Origin: Maribacter thermophilus
GTDB taxonomy: Bacteria > Bacteroidota > Bacteroidia > Flavobacteriales > Flavobacteriaceae
Reading direction: 5' to 3'
NCBI RefSeq assembly: GCF_001020565.1
Contig: NZ_LDAS01000001.1
Location: 3,971,002 to 4,035,001 of the forward strand
DNA: 64,000 bases
In this document: in pieces, positions 45,388 through 54,478 of the stretch
How the letters are laid out: each line of letters begins with the position of its first letter
Numbering within the stretch: position 1 is the stretch's first letter
Translations under genes and position numbers: made by a program
The notes under the pieces: model-generated
What the model was told of the DNA's origin: nothing
The model's input: the letters and a program-made list of their open reading frames with translations, nothing else
Database searches by the model: none

Positions 45388-46737
45388 ATGAAAATAATAA
45401 TTGCCGGGGCTGGTGAGGTCGGATTTCATTTAGCTAAATTACTCTCGTACGAATCTCAGGACATTACGTTGATAGATACTGATAAAGAGAGTTTGGCTTA
45501 TGCTGACAACCATCTGGATATAAGGGTTTTAAAAGGGGATGCTACGTCCATTTCCCTATTAAAGGATGCATCTGTGCAAGATTCTGATTTGGTAATTGGT
45601 GTAACTTCTTCCGAAACTACCAATATTACCTTGTGTATGCTAGCCAAACAGTTGGGGTGTAAGCGTACTATTGCCAGAATTTCGAATACAGAGTTTATTA
45701 AGAATAAAGAGCTGCTTAAGTTTTCCGATTTAGGTATAGACGAGCTAATATCACCCGAGGCGTTGGCCGCCACTGAGATTCAATTGTTGTTGAACAAATC
45801 GGCTTTTAACGATACATATGAATTTGAGCAGGGAGAATTGATCATGGTTGGGGTGTCTTTAATGAAGTCTGCCCCTTTTGTGGGTAAAACGGTCAAAGAG
45901 GCGGCTAAAATATTCCCGAAATTACATTTCATAGCTATTGCATTGCAACGGAGTGGTACACAATATACCGTTATACCCAAAGGTGATACTTTGTTCAAAG
46001 AAGGTGATCAGGTGTATTTTATTACGGTAAAAAAAGGAGTCGATGAATTGTATAAGCTTACTGGAAAGAAAAAGGCGGCGATAAAGAACGTTATGATCTT
46101 GGGCGGTAGCAAGGTTGGTTATAAAACGGCCAGGGATTTATGTAAAAGTAAATTCAATGTAAAACTCATAGAAAAGAATAAGGAAAAGGCCTTTGATTTG
46201 GCAGATGAGTTGCCAAATGCACTTGTAATTAACGGCGATGGTAGAAATGTGGAACTTTTAGAAGAAGAGAGTTTAGAGTCCATGGACGCCTTTATTGCGG
46301 TTACCGGAAATTCTGAGACCAATATCATGTCTTGCCTAGTGGCAAAATCCAAGTTTATTAAAAAGACGATAGCCTTGGTAGAGAATATGGATTATTTTCA
46401 ATTGTCGCAATCTATAGGTATAGATACGTTGATCAATAAAAAACTTTTAGCGGCCAATAATATTTTTAGACATATAAGAAAGGGTGAGGTAGTGGCCCTA
46501 ATGCGTTTAAACAACCTTAATGCCGAGATTTTAGAGTTTGTTGTCAAGAAAAATTCTAAAGTTGCGGGCTCAACCATTAAAGATCTTGATTTTCCTGAAA
46601 ATGCCAATATAGGTGGGGTAGTGAGGGATGGAGAAGGAATTATTGCTCTTGGTGGTTTTGAAATTAAAGAGGGGGATCGCGTGGTGGTCTGTTGCCACCC
46701 GGAACAAATTCCCAAAATAGAACGAATGTTTCTGTAG
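45388..46737 (+). CDS. trkA: Trk potassium uptake regulator TrkA
   Basis: 449 aa cytoplasmic NAD(H)-binding gating protein made of two RCK units. Each has a Rossmann domain (IIAGAGEVGFHLAKLL, 3-18; VMILGGSKVGYKTARDLC, about 231-248) followed by a TrkA-C ligand domain (EFEQGELIMVGVSLMKSAPFVGKTV; NNLNAEILEFVVKKNSKVAGSTI). It tetramerises under TrkH and opens it on nucleotide binding. Its stop directly abuts the trkH ATG. Confidence 0.95.
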   Translation: MKIIIAGAGEVGFHLAKLLSYESQDITLIDTDKESLAYADNHLDIRVLKGDATSISLLKDASVQDSDLVIGVTSSETTNITLCMLAKQLGCKRTIARISNTEFIKNKELLKFSDLGIDELISPEALAATEIQLLLNKSAFNDTYEFEQGELIMVGVSLMKSAPFVGKTVKEAAKIFPKLHFIAIALQRSGTQYTVIPKGDTLFKEGDQVYFITVKKGVDELYKLTGKKKAAIKNVMILGGSKVGYKTARDLCKSKFNVKLIEKNKEKAFDLADELPNALVINGDGRNVELLEEESLESMDAFIAVTGNSETNIMSCLVAKSKFIKKTIALVENMDYFQLSQSIGIDTLINKKLLAANNIFRHIRKGEVVALMRLNNLNAEILEFVVKKNSKVAGSTIKDLDFPENANIGGVVRDGEGIIALGGFEIKEGDRVVVCCHPEQIPKIERMFL

Positions 46738-48231
46738 ATGCGCTTAAATTCAAAGATCATATTTCATTTGATGGGGCTGTTGCTGCTCTTCAATGGGGCA
46801 TTTATGCTTTTGGCGGCACTGGTGAGTGGTATATATAAAGATGGGGCTACCTTGAGTATAATGTTGTCATCCGTGGCAACTATGTTTGCAGGCGTGTTTG
46901 CCATGTACTATACGAGGGGGCATAGAAAGGAAGTAAAACAAAGGGAAGGGTATATCATAGTTACTTTCGGATGGATCGTAATGTCTGTTTCTGGGATGTT
47001 GCCTTATATATTTTCAGATTCTATTCCAGATATTACGAACGCATTTTTCGAAACTGTTTCCGGTTATACCACCACCGGGTCATCTATATTGGATGATATT
47101 GAATCTTTACCGGAAGGCATTCTTTTTTGGAGGAGCCTCACCCATTGGATCGGGGGTATGGGTATTATTGTTTTGGCTATAGCCATTCTTCCTCTCTTGG
47201 GTATTGGGGGTATGCAGTTGTTTTCTGCCGAGGCCCCTGGTCCAAGTTCAGATAAACTACATCCGCGAATTACCGATACGGCCAAAAGACTGTGGTTCAT
47301 ATATCTTGGCTATACGGTTGCCGAAACCATACTTCTTAAACTTGCGGGCATGTCTTTCTTTGATGCGGTAAACCATGCTCTGGCTACATTGTCCACAGGT
47401 GGGTTTTCTACAAAGAATGCGAGTCTGGCGTATTGGAACGATCAACCGCTTATACAGTATATTGTAATATTTTTTATGTTCTTGGCTGGTAGTAATTTTG
47501 TGATGAGCTACTTTGCCTTTAAGGGAAAAGTGCAGAGAATTTTGCAGGACGAGGAGTTAAGATATTACACAGTATTGGTAATTCTTTTTACTGCTATAGT
47601 TTCTTTGGTCGTGTATTACCAAGCAAATATTACGGAACTTACGCCTGGTTACCCTATGGTTTTAGGAAAAGCTGAAAGTGCTTTTAGGCATGGATTGTTT
47701 CAGGTAATATCGGTGATTACTACGACAGGTTTCGTTAGTGCCGATTTTACGCAGTGGACCCCATTTTTGAAAGTTTTCTTCTTTTGTTTGTTTTTTATGG
47801 GCGGGTCTGCGGGCTCCACTGCCGGAGGTATTAAAGTTATGCGGCACCTTCTGATACTAAAAAATGGTATTCTTGAATTTAAAAGGACTTTGCATAGCAA
47901 TGCAATTATTCCGGTGAGGTATAACAATAGAACAGTGAAAGAAAAGATAGTCTATAATATTATAGGTTTCTTCGTACTATATATGTTGTTATTTGTAATA
48001 GGTGCCTTGGTATTGGGCTTTTTAGGGCTGGATTTTGAGTCTGCCGTTGGGGGTGCTGCATCCTCTCTTGGTAATGTTGGTCCTGCCCTTGGTATTTTAG
48101 ATCCGGTCAGTAATTACAATGGCTTGCCCGTTTTGGCAAAATGGTGGTGCGCTTTTCTGATGCTTGCCGGAAGATTGGAGCTTTTTACCGTACTTATTTT
48201 ATTAACACCCTATTTCTGGAAAAGAACATAA
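46738..48231 (+). CDS. trkH: Trk potassium channel/transporter TrkH
   Basis: 497 aa inner-membrane protein of four fused M1-P-M2 repeats. The four selectivity loops are visible: SGYTTTGSSI, ALSTGGFSTKN, ISVITTTGFVSADF and ASSLGNVGPALG, each with the conserved filter Gly. Takes up K+ and possibly Na+. Follows trkA with no gap and ends at a bidirectional terminator. Confidence 0.95.
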   Translation: MRLNSKIIFHLMGLLLLFNGAFMLLAALVSGIYKDGATLSIMLSSVATMFAGVFAMYYTRGHRKEVKQREGYIIVTFGWIVMSVSGMLPYIFSDSIPDITNAFFETVSGYTTTGSSILDDIESLPEGILFWRSLTHWIGGMGIIVLAIAILPLLGIGGMQLFSAEAPGPSSDKLHPRITDTAKRLWFIYLGYTVAETILLKLAGMSFFDAVNHALATLSTGGFSTKNASLAYWNDQPLIQYIVIFFMFLAGSNFVMSYFAFKGKVQRILQDEELRYYTVLVILFTAIVSLVVYYQANITELTPGYPMVLGKAESAFRHGLFQVISVITTTGFVSADFTQWTPFLKVFFFCLFFMGGSAGSTAGGIKVMRHLLILKNGILEFKRTLHSNAIIPVRYNNRTVKEKIVYNIIGFFVLYMLLFVIGALVLGFLGLDFESAVGGAASSLGNVGPALGILDPVSNYNGLPVLAKWWCAFLMLAGRLELFTVLILLTPYFWKRT

Positions 48232-48270
48232 AAGACGATACCCGATAAGAATATGGTATATTTCTTTAAA

Positions 48271-48307
48271 CAAAAAGCCCTTGGATACATCCAAAGGCTT
48301 TTTGTTT
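48271..48307. terminator. Bidirectional terminator between trkH and the aminotransferase
   Basis: AAAAAGCC(C)TTGGAT, loop, ATCCAA(A)GGCTTTTT: a 14-bp stem with one mismatch and T-runs on both strands, placed between convergent genes. Confidence 0.85.
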
Positions 48308-48328
48308 ATAAATCCCATTTACTTTCCC

Positions 48329-49519
48329 TTAAGAAAGTGAGGCTTTAATTCTTTTAACGGCTTCCTCTATTTCCTTGACCGATGCTGCATAAGAAATACG
48401 AATGCAGTTACCATTGCCAAAAGCGTCACCGGTAACTGTAGCAACATTGGCGTGTTCCAATAAATACATGGCAAAATCAGAGGCATTGTTGATTTTAACA
48501 CCGTTCAGGGTTTTTCCAAAGTAAGCGGTTACATCGGGGTAGACATAAAACGCACCTTCTGGTTCGTTACATTTAAAACCGTCTATATTGTTTAATAGGC
48601 CTAGAATTAACTTTCTACGCTCTTTAAACTCGTCTACCATGTATTTTATCCTTTCGGGAGATTCCTCTAAGGCGGTAATTACTGCTCTTTGGGCAATACA
48701 GTTGGCACCACTGGTTACTTGGCCTTGCAATTTGTTACATGCTCTGGCTATATATGTGGGGGCTCCGATATATCCTATTCTCCAACCGGTCATGGCAAAA
48801 GCTTTGGCTACACCGTTTACGGTAACCGTGCGGTCATACATATCCTCAAACTCGGCCATAGAGGCGTGTTCTGTAACTCCATAATTTATGTGCTCATAAA
48901 TTTCGTCGCTTACCACGACGATGTCCGGATACTTTTGTAGTACATCGGCTAGTGCCCTAAGCTCTTTTTTGCTATAGATAGATCCACTGGGGTTACAAGG
49001 GGAACTATACCATAACATTTTTGTTTTTGGGGTAATGGCAGCTTCCAGCTGCTCAGGAGTCATTTTAAAGTCGTTCTCTAGGGAAGTTGGTACTTCTACC
49101 GGTACCCCGTCCGCTAGTTTTACAATATCTGCATAGCTAACCCAGTAAGGGCAAGGTAAGATCACTTCATCGCCTTTGTTCAACACAGCTTGGGCCACGT
49201 TGTACAGCGATTGTTTTGCTCCTGTGGAAACTACAATTTGTGGGGCTTCATAAGTTAGTCCGTTATCTCTTTTAAACTTTGTGATAATGGCATTCTTCAG
49301 TTCCACATATCCGTCTACAGGGGTATAGGAGTTGTAGTCTTCGTTTATGGCCTTTATGGCCGCCTCCTTTATATAGTCGGGAGTGTTAAAATCTGGCTCA
49401 CCTAGGCTCAGACCAATAATATCCTTGCCGGCAGCTCTTAATTCACGGGCCTTTGCGGCCATTTCCAGTGTTGCGGAAGGAGTTAGACTGTTAATCCTGT
49501 CCGAAAGTTGATTGCTCAT
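48329..49519 (-). CDS. Class I/II PLP-dependent aminotransferase (aspartate aminotransferase-like)
   Basis: 396 aa from ATG 49519 (MSNQLSDRINSLTPSATLEM). Fold-type I aminotransferase, with IGLSLGEPDFNTPDYIKEAA, SSPCNPSGSIYS, VSDEIYEHINYG and the PLP-lysine block NGVAKAFAMTGWRIGYIG. The pattern is that of the Ib aspartate/prephenate aminotransferases (AspC/AspB type) common in Bacteroidota. It starts 17 bases after the desaturase stop and is likely cotranscribed with it. Confidence 0.92.
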   Translation of the reverse strand: MSNQLSDRINSLTPSATLEMAAKARELRAAGKDIIGLSLGEPDFNTPDYIKEAAIKAINEDYNSYTPVDGYVELKNAIITKFKRDNGLTYEAPQIVVSTGAKQSLYNVAQAVLNKGDEVILPCPYWVSYADIVKLADGVPVEVPTSLENDFKMTPEQLEAAITPKTKMLWYSSPCNPSGSIYSKKELRALADVLQKYPDIVVVSDEIYEHINYGVTEHASMAEFEDMYDRTVTVNGVAKAFAMTGWRIGYIGAPTYIARACNKLQGQVTSGANCIAQRAVITALEESPERIKYMVDEFKERRKLILGLLNNIDGFKCNEPEGAFYVYPDVTAYFGKTLNGVKINNASDFAMYLLEHANVATVTGDAFGNGNCIRISYAASVKEIEEAVKRIKASLS

Positions 49520-49536
49520 GTCCAAATATAAAATTA

Positions 49537-50637
49537 CTAGTACTGTAAAGAAGGCTGTTTGCCTAATTCCTTTAAATGTTTGAAGTGCGAAATTATGGCT
49601 TTTCTAGTAGTTTTATACTCGTGATATGGTAAATTAAACTCTTTTGCGGTCTGTTTCACAATTTTTGAAATATTTGTGTAATGAACATGACTGATATTGG
49701 GGAAAATATGATGTTCCACTTGATGGTTTAAGCCCCCTGTGAACCAATTTATAATTTTGTTTTTGGTGCCAAAGTTAACCGTTGTAAACAATTGGTGTAT
49801 TGCCCAGGTATTTTTCATATTTCCGCTTTCGTCGGGTAGTGGTGTGTCGGCAGGGTCAACAATGTGAGCCAATTGAAAAACGACACTTAATATAACACCT
49901 GCTACATAATGCATTATAAAGAACCCGATAAGAATTTTCCACCACGCAATGTCCAGAATCAACATAGGGAGCACGATCCAAATGGTAGCATAAAGAATTT
50001 TTGTGATAATCAGGGTGCTCCAGTTAATAGTGGCACTTGGTAATTTGCCATAAGATAGCTTTCTCTTCATATACCGGTACATTTGCTGAAAGTCTGTGGT
50101 AATGGCCCAATTAAATGTTAATAGGCCGTATAGGAAAACAGAATAGAAGTGTTGAAACTTATGGTGTTTCTTCCACTCCGCGTGCTTCGAGAACCTAAGA
50201 ATCCTGCCAGCTTCCATATCTTCGTCATGTTCGTGAATATTGGTGTACGTATGGTGCAATACATTATGTTGTACTTGCCAATTGTAAACATTGCCGGCCA
50301 ATATGTATATGCTACTGCCCATAATTTTGTTGACCCATTTCTTGTTGGAATATGAACCATGGTTGCCGTCGTGCATAACATTCATTCCGACACCGGCCAT
50401 ACCAATACCCATAACGATGGTTAAGAGTACATTGGCCCATGTTGGTAAACCTAATGTAAGTATCAGAAAATATGGGGCCAAGAACAAAGTAAACATGATG
50501 ACCGTCTTTAGGTGTAGTCGCCAGTCACCTGTCTTTTTTATATTGTTTGTTTTAAAGTAATCGTTGACCCTTCCGTTTAGGGTCTTAAAAAATTGTGCAG
50601 AATCTTTTCTTGCAAATCGAATGGTTTTTTTTTCCAT
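49537..50637 (-). CDS. Membrane fatty acid desaturase
   Basis: 366 aa from ATG 50637 (MEKKTIRFARKDSAQF). Four or so membrane helices and three histidine boxes: HDGNHG, HNVLHHTYTN and QVEHHIFPNISHVHY. The QVEHH third box is that of front-end/linoleoyl-CoA-type (delta-5/6-like) desaturases rather than stearoyl-type. Introduces double bonds into membrane acyl chains, probably for cold adaptation. Regiospecificity cannot be read from sequence. No cytochrome b5 domain. Divergent from rsmG. Confidence 0.88.
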   Translation of the reverse strand: MEKKTIRFARKDSAQFFKTLNGRVNDYFKTNNIKKTGDWRLHLKTVIMFTLFLAPYFLILTLGLPTWANVLLTIVMGIGMAGVGMNVMHDGNHGSYSNKKWVNKIMGSSIYILAGNVYNWQVQHNVLHHTYTNIHEHDEDMEAGRILRFSKHAEWKKHHKFQHFYSVFLYGLLTFNWAITTDFQQMYRYMKRKLSYGKLPSATINWSTLIITKILYATIWIVLPMLILDIAWWKILIGFFIMHYVAGVILSVVFQLAHIVDPADTPLPDESGNMKNTWAIHQLFTTVNFGTKNKIINWFTGGLNHQVEHHIFPNISHVHYTNISKIVKQTAKEFNLPYHEYKTTRKAIISHFKHLKELGKQPSLQY

Positions 50638-50758
50638 ATTCGGTAATCTTAATTTCAATATTGTTGTGCAAATGGAATCTTAATAATTTGGTAGGTCAAT
50701 TAAAAAAGAAATCTTTGCAATATGAATATACTAATTTAATAATTCTACAAATATAAGG

Positions 50759-51394
50759 ATGACAGCTGAAACCATTTTCCAATATTTTCCCAATTTATTG
50801 GATGAACAACAAAAACAAATAGCTCAGTTGGAGGAGCTTTATAAGGATTGGAACCAAAAAATAAATGTGGTATCAAGAAAAGATATAGATGAACTCTATC
50901 TAAGACATGTATTACATTCTCTGGGTATAGCCAAAGTACAGGAGTTTAAGGATGGTTGTGAGGTTATGGATGTTGGAACGGGCGGTGGGTTTCCGGGTAT
51001 ACCTTTGGCCATACTGTTTCCGAACGTTCAGTTTACCTTGGTCGATTCGATCGGTAAAAAAATTAAGGTTGTCGATGAGGTCGTTGAGGGGTTGGGCCTA
51101 AAAAATGTAAAAACTATCAATGCAAGGGTAGAGGAAGTTCCTGGTCAATTCGATTTTATAGTGAGTAGGGCTGTGGCCGTTATGCCAACTTTTGTTCATT
51201 GGGTAAAAGGGAAAATAAAAAAAGAATCGGCTCACCAACGCCGAAATGGAATATTGTATTTAAAAGGAGGGGATCTAGAGGATGAGTTGAAAGATTATAA
51301 AACGGTCGAGGTGTATAACTTGATCGATTATTTTAACGATGATTTCTTTGAGACCAAGAAGGTGGTCTATCTCCCGTTAAAATATAAAGGATAA
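50759..51394 (+). CDS. rsmG: 16S rRNA (guanine-N7) methyltransferase RsmG
   Basis: Methylates G527 of 16S rRNA (E. coli numbering). 211 aa. Family opening FQYFPNLLDEQQKQIAQLEELYKDWNQKINVVSRKD, SAM loop VMDVGTGGGFPGIPLAILFP (about 67-86) and VSRAVAVMPTFVHW. ATG 50759 follows AAGG, one of few visible Shine-Dalgarno-like sites in the window. Stand-alone gene. Confidence 0.95.
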   Translation: MTAETIFQYFPNLLDEQQKQIAQLEELYKDWNQKINVVSRKDIDELYLRHVLHSLGIAKVQEFKDGCEVMDVGTGGGFPGIPLAILFPNVQFTLVDSIGKKIKVVDEVVEGLGLKNVKTINARVEEVPGQFDFIVSRAVAVMPTFVHWVKGKIKKESAHQRRNGILYLKGGDLEDELKDYKTVEVYNLIDYFNDDFFETKKVVYLPLKYKG

Positions 51395-51744
51395 TCGATA
51401 TTTTAAAGGCTAAGTAGGTTGTAATAGCACTTGCGATACCTTTTTGTATAGGTTTTTATTTGGCTCCAATAATGTATATGAAAACATATTATATGAAGTT
51501 TAAGGCTTTTGTATAGTTTGTACAGAGTCATGGAAGTTAAGTTTAAGGGTTAAACTGTTTGTATTAACTTTACGATTAGTTAACGTTAAATTTACATATA
51601 AATTGTGTGATACCATAATTTTTGAGTTTTAATTGTCTTGGTATCAATTATTTATTTTTCTCAAAAAAGAGATTTGAAGGGGTCCGGTTTTATTGGTCTA
51701 TGTAAAAAAAGGGCGCCATGCGCCCTTTTTTATGATTTTAAATC
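51395..51744. other. 350-base gene-free stretch between rsmG and the DinB-like gene
   Basis: No supported gene. It is AT-rich, with a weak ACCT/AGGT hairpin and T-run near 51440-51460 that may end rsmG, an inverted repeat GATACCA / TGGTATC (about 51608-51645) with a long loop, a TCTC/GAGA hairpin near 51660, and the strong terminator at 51705. I see no promoter convincing enough to call an sRNA. Confidence 0.45.
51705..51731. terminator. Terminator downstream of the DinB-like gene
   Basis: AAAAAAGGGCGC-CAT-GCGCCCTTTTTT: perfect 12-bp stem with a three-base loop and T-runs on both strands. It lies 14 bases beyond the minus-strand stop. Confidence 0.88.
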
Positions 51745-52260
51745 TTATCTGCTCCAAGGGGGTACTACACCGTTTGATCTGGCATAAGCTATTAATTGCC
51801 CTTTATGTTCGCCGTTGTGTTCCATGATTACCAAAAGGCCACCAATTTTATTCATTTTTGCAAAGCCAAAATCAACTTCGTCGTTCAATTGGTCGTTTTC
51901 TACTTTTGTAATTTTTTCCAAAACAAACTCGTTGGATTTTTTGAGGGCCTCGATAATGTTCTCTTTTCCCGTTATTTTTTCCAAGGTCATGATGTCAACG
52001 TCCTCGGGAGGTGCGAAGCCCATTTTTGAGGCGATGAAATAGTTGGAACTTGCTACATGTAACAATGCTTCTCCTACGGAATAGATGCCTTCAGAGGGTC
52101 TCCAATTGTACTGGTCTTCAGAAAAAGCTTCTGCCAATTGTATAACTTGGGCCTGGTTTCCTTTTAATACACCATATATGGTGTTCTGTGCTAACTTGTC
52201 TTGGGCGTAACTTAAGGTTGTTGCCGTTAGAACAAATAGTAATATTGATAATTTTTTCAT
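51745..52260 (-). CDS. Secreted DinB/YfiT-like protein
   Basis: 171 aa from ATG 52260 (MKKLSILLFVLTATTLSYAQ), with a clear Sec signal peptide. The mature part is a four-helix DinB-like bundle; three His placed as in metal-binding family members are visible (GEALLHVASS, VIMEHNGEHKGQLIAYARSN). DinB-like proteins act in thiol transfer and detoxification; exported versions are common in Bacteroidota but uncharacterised. Cytoplasmic relatives can use bacillithiol, yet export makes that unlikely here. Confidence 0.8.
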   Translation of the reverse strand: MKKLSILLFVLTATTLSYAQDKLAQNTIYGVLKGNQAQVIQLAEAFSEDQYNWRPSEGIYSVGEALLHVASSNYFIASKMGFAPPEDVDIMTLEKITGKENIIEALKKSNEFVLEKITKVENDQLNDEVDFGFAKMNKIGGLLVIMEHNGEHKGQLIAYARSNGVVPPWSR

Positions 52261-52282
52261 TTTAAATAAGTTCTGAATGATT

Positions 52283-52315
52283 AAAGGCCTTGACGGATTT
52301 TCCGTCAAGGCCTTT
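52283..52315 (-). terminator. Terminator of pruA
   Basis: Perfect 15-bp repeat AAAGGCCTTGACGGA / TCCGTCAAGGCCTTT with loop TTT, about 60 bases after the pruA stop. T-run is short on the minus side. Confidence 0.75.
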
Positions 52316-52373
52316 CAATTTAGAAAAAATATTATAACTATTTATGTTTGGTAATTAATTTAACATCAGGTAG

Positions 52374-54002
52374 TTATCCTAAAAATGGGTAACGATAGTC
52401 AACAGGGGTTACAAATGTTTCTTTTATCAATCTTGGGGAAACCCATCTCAATAAATTTTGTGCCGAACCGGCCTTGTCGTTTGTGCCTGAAGCTCTTGCT
52501 CCTCCAAAAGGTTGTTGGCCAACGACCGCACCGGTTGGTTTGTCATTTATATAGAAGTTACCTGCGCTATTTTGTAAAGCTTTGGTAGCTTCGTCGATAG
52601 CGTACCTATCTTGTGATAGAACAGCTCCGGTTAAAGCGTATTCAGAAGTACTGTCTACTAGTTTCAACGTGTCGCTCCAGTCTTTGTCCTCGTATACGTA
52701 AATGGTAACTACAGGGCCAAAAAGCTCTGTTTCCATTGTGGTGTAATTAGGGTCTGTAGTCAAGATTACGGTAGGCTCTATAAAGTAACCTTTCGATTTA
52801 TCGTAGTTGCCTCCCACGATGATTTCCGCATCTTTATCCGCTTTTGCCTGGTCTATATACTTTGCAAGTTTGTCAAAAGAACCTTCATGGATCACGGCTG
52901 TTATAAAGTTACTCATATCCTCTGGAGAACCTGGTTTGTTAAACGATTCTACATCTTTCTTCACTAATTCCAGAATCTCTTGTGAAGTGGATTTTGGTAG
53001 GTATACACGAGATGCCGCACTACATTTTTGTCCTTGAAACTCAAAGGCTCCTCTGGTGATAGCGGTGGCTACTTGTTTGGTGTTTGCAGAAGGGTGTGCG
53101 ATTATAAAATCTTTACCTCCGGTTTCGCCTACAATTCTTGGGTATGTTTTGTAGGTGTGTATATTGTTTCCGATTTGTTTCCAAAGTTCTTTGAAAACGT
53201 GGGTGGATCCCGTGAAATGTATTCCTGCAAAATCAGGACTTGCCAATATGGTTTCGGTAATCATTACGGGGTCCCCGTATACTACGTTTATTACTCCGTC
53301 GGGAAGACCGGCTTCTTTAAAGATATCTACGATTACCTTTGCGGAAAAAATTTGACTGTCACTTGGTTTCCAGACGACAACATTTCCCATCATTGCTGCG
53401 CTTGCTGGTAGATTACCTGCAATAGCTGTAAAGTTGAACGGAGTGATCGCATAAACGAAACCTTCTAAGGGTCTGTATTCTAAACGGTTCCAAATACCCT
53501 CGGCCGAATCTGGTTGCTCGGCATATATTTGAGACATATATTCCACATTGAACCTTAAGAAGTCGATCAGCTCACAAGCGGCATCTATTTCTGCTTGGTG
53601 TATGGTTTTTGATTGGGCTATCATGGTAGCCGCATTGATCTTTGCGCGATAAGGACCTGCAATTAGTTCCGCAGCCTTAAGAAAAACGGCAGCGCGTTGT
53701 TCCCAAGTCAAATTCGCCCAGGCATCCCTAGAATCCAAACAGTTGGAAATAGCTTCTTCAACATGTTTCTTTTCTGCCAGATGATATGTGCCCACAATAT
53801 GTTGATGGTCATGAGGAGGGGACATGGGCTTGGTGTTGTTGGTTCGTACTTCTTTTGAGCCAATGTACATAGGTACATCAATTTGACCATTGTAGTATAA
53901 TTTGTATTGCTTTAAAACTTCGTCACGCTCAGGAGTACCTGGAGCATAACTTTTAATTGGCTCGTTGATCGCGGCCGGGACTTGAAAAAAACCTTTTCCC
54001 AT
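52374..54002 (-). CDS. pruA: L-glutamate gamma-semialdehyde dehydrogenase PruA
   Basis: Second enzyme of proline breakdown: oxidises glutamate semialdehyde (pyrroline-5-carboxylate) to glutamate with NAD+. 542 aa, the stand-alone form without proline dehydrogenase. Catalytic motifs: VGETGGKDF (general base Glu) and FEFQGQKCSAASRVY (nucleophile Cys); NAD-binding FTGSTHVFKELW; C-terminal FGGARASGTNDKAG. ATG 54002 is favoured over an upstream TTG. prodh is not in the window. Confidence 0.96.
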   Translation of the reverse strand: MGKGFFQVPAAINEPIKSYAPGTPERDEVLKQYKLYYNGQIDVPMYIGSKEVRTNNTKPMSPPHDHQHIVGTYHLAEKKHVEEAISNCLDSRDAWANLTWEQRAAVFLKAAELIAGPYRAKINAATMIAQSKTIHQAEIDAACELIDFLRFNVEYMSQIYAEQPDSAEGIWNRLEYRPLEGFVYAITPFNFTAIAGNLPASAAMMGNVVVWKPSDSQIFSAKVIVDIFKEAGLPDGVINVVYGDPVMITETILASPDFAGIHFTGSTHVFKELWKQIGNNIHTYKTYPRIVGETGGKDFIIAHPSANTKQVATAITRGAFEFQGQKCSAASRVYLPKSTSQEILELVKKDVESFNKPGSPEDMSNFITAVIHEGSFDKLAKYIDQAKADKDAEIIVGGNYDKSKGYFIEPTVILTTDPNYTTMETELFGPVVTIYVYEDKDWSDTLKLVDSTSEYALTGAVLSQDRYAIDEATKALQNSAGNFYINDKPTGAVVGQQPFGGARASGTNDKAGSAQNLLRWVSPRLIKETFVTPVDYRYPFLG

Positions 54003-54035
54003 GGTCAATTATTTTTTATAAGATTAAAAGTTGAC

Positions 54036-54063
54036 CAAATGTACTAAAAAGGGGGGTGGGCAA
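54036..54063 (-). promoter_or_regulatory. Promoter of pruA
   Basis: On the minus strand, TTG (54063-54061), 17 bases, TACATTTG (54043-54036). Start near 54029 gives a 27-base leader. One of the two most complete promoters in the window. Confidence 0.7.
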
Positions 54064-54088
54064 AAAACTAAAATAAGGTTAAAACAGA

Positions 54089-54475
54089 TTAATTTAGGGC
54101 AAAAGGGGCGCTAAATTTAAAAGTGGGGATGTAAACCCTGAATCTTTCTCCCGTGGTGAAGTTTACCATGTTGTAGTGGCCTCTCATGGCCCCAATAGGG
54201 GAGGTTAGCAAACAACCGGAACTGTAGGTGTGTGAATCACCTGGCATGATTACAGGTTTTTTTCCTATGACTCCTTCTCCATCAAGGGTTTCTAAATCGT
54301 TCAATGAGTCGTAAATTCTCCAGTGGCGAGAGTTTAATTGTACGGAATCTTTGCTTTGGTTTTCAATAGTAATTGTATATCCAAAAGCATAATGCATCTT
54401 GTAATTTTTAAAGAAAGTACCTTCAAAATTAGTTTTGACCGATATTTTAATACCCTTTGTAACCTGTGTTGTCAT
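54089..54475 (-). CDS. apaG: ApaG domain protein
   Basis: 128 aa, a fibronectin-type beta sandwich with the family's FGYTITIENQSKDSVQLNSRHWRIYDS, GEGVIGKKPVIMPGDSHTYSSGC and GAMRGHYNMVN. ApaG was linked to Co2+/Mg2+ handling in enterics; the molecular function is not settled. Three bases separate it from the DUF3667 gene upstream, so it is part of that operon. Confidence 0.92.
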   Translation of the reverse strand: MTTQVTKGIKISVKTNFEGTFFKNYKMHYAFGYTITIENQSKDSVQLNSRHWRIYDSLNDLETLDGEGVIGKKPVIMPGDSHTYSSGCLLTSPIGAMRGHYNMVNFTTGERFRVYIPTFKFSAPFALN

Positions 54476-54478
54476 GTG

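Noticed and set aside
51395..51744. Small RNA gene in the region after rsmG
   Set aside because: There is a strong terminator but it fits the convergent DinB-like gene; the best promoter-like sequence (TAACTTTA) misses the last consensus base and has no well-spaced TTG.
53028..53411. 127-residue plus-strand frame opposite pruA
   Set aside because: Antisense to the catalytic core of PruA; low-complexity Gly/Tyr/Cys composition typical of a reversed frame.
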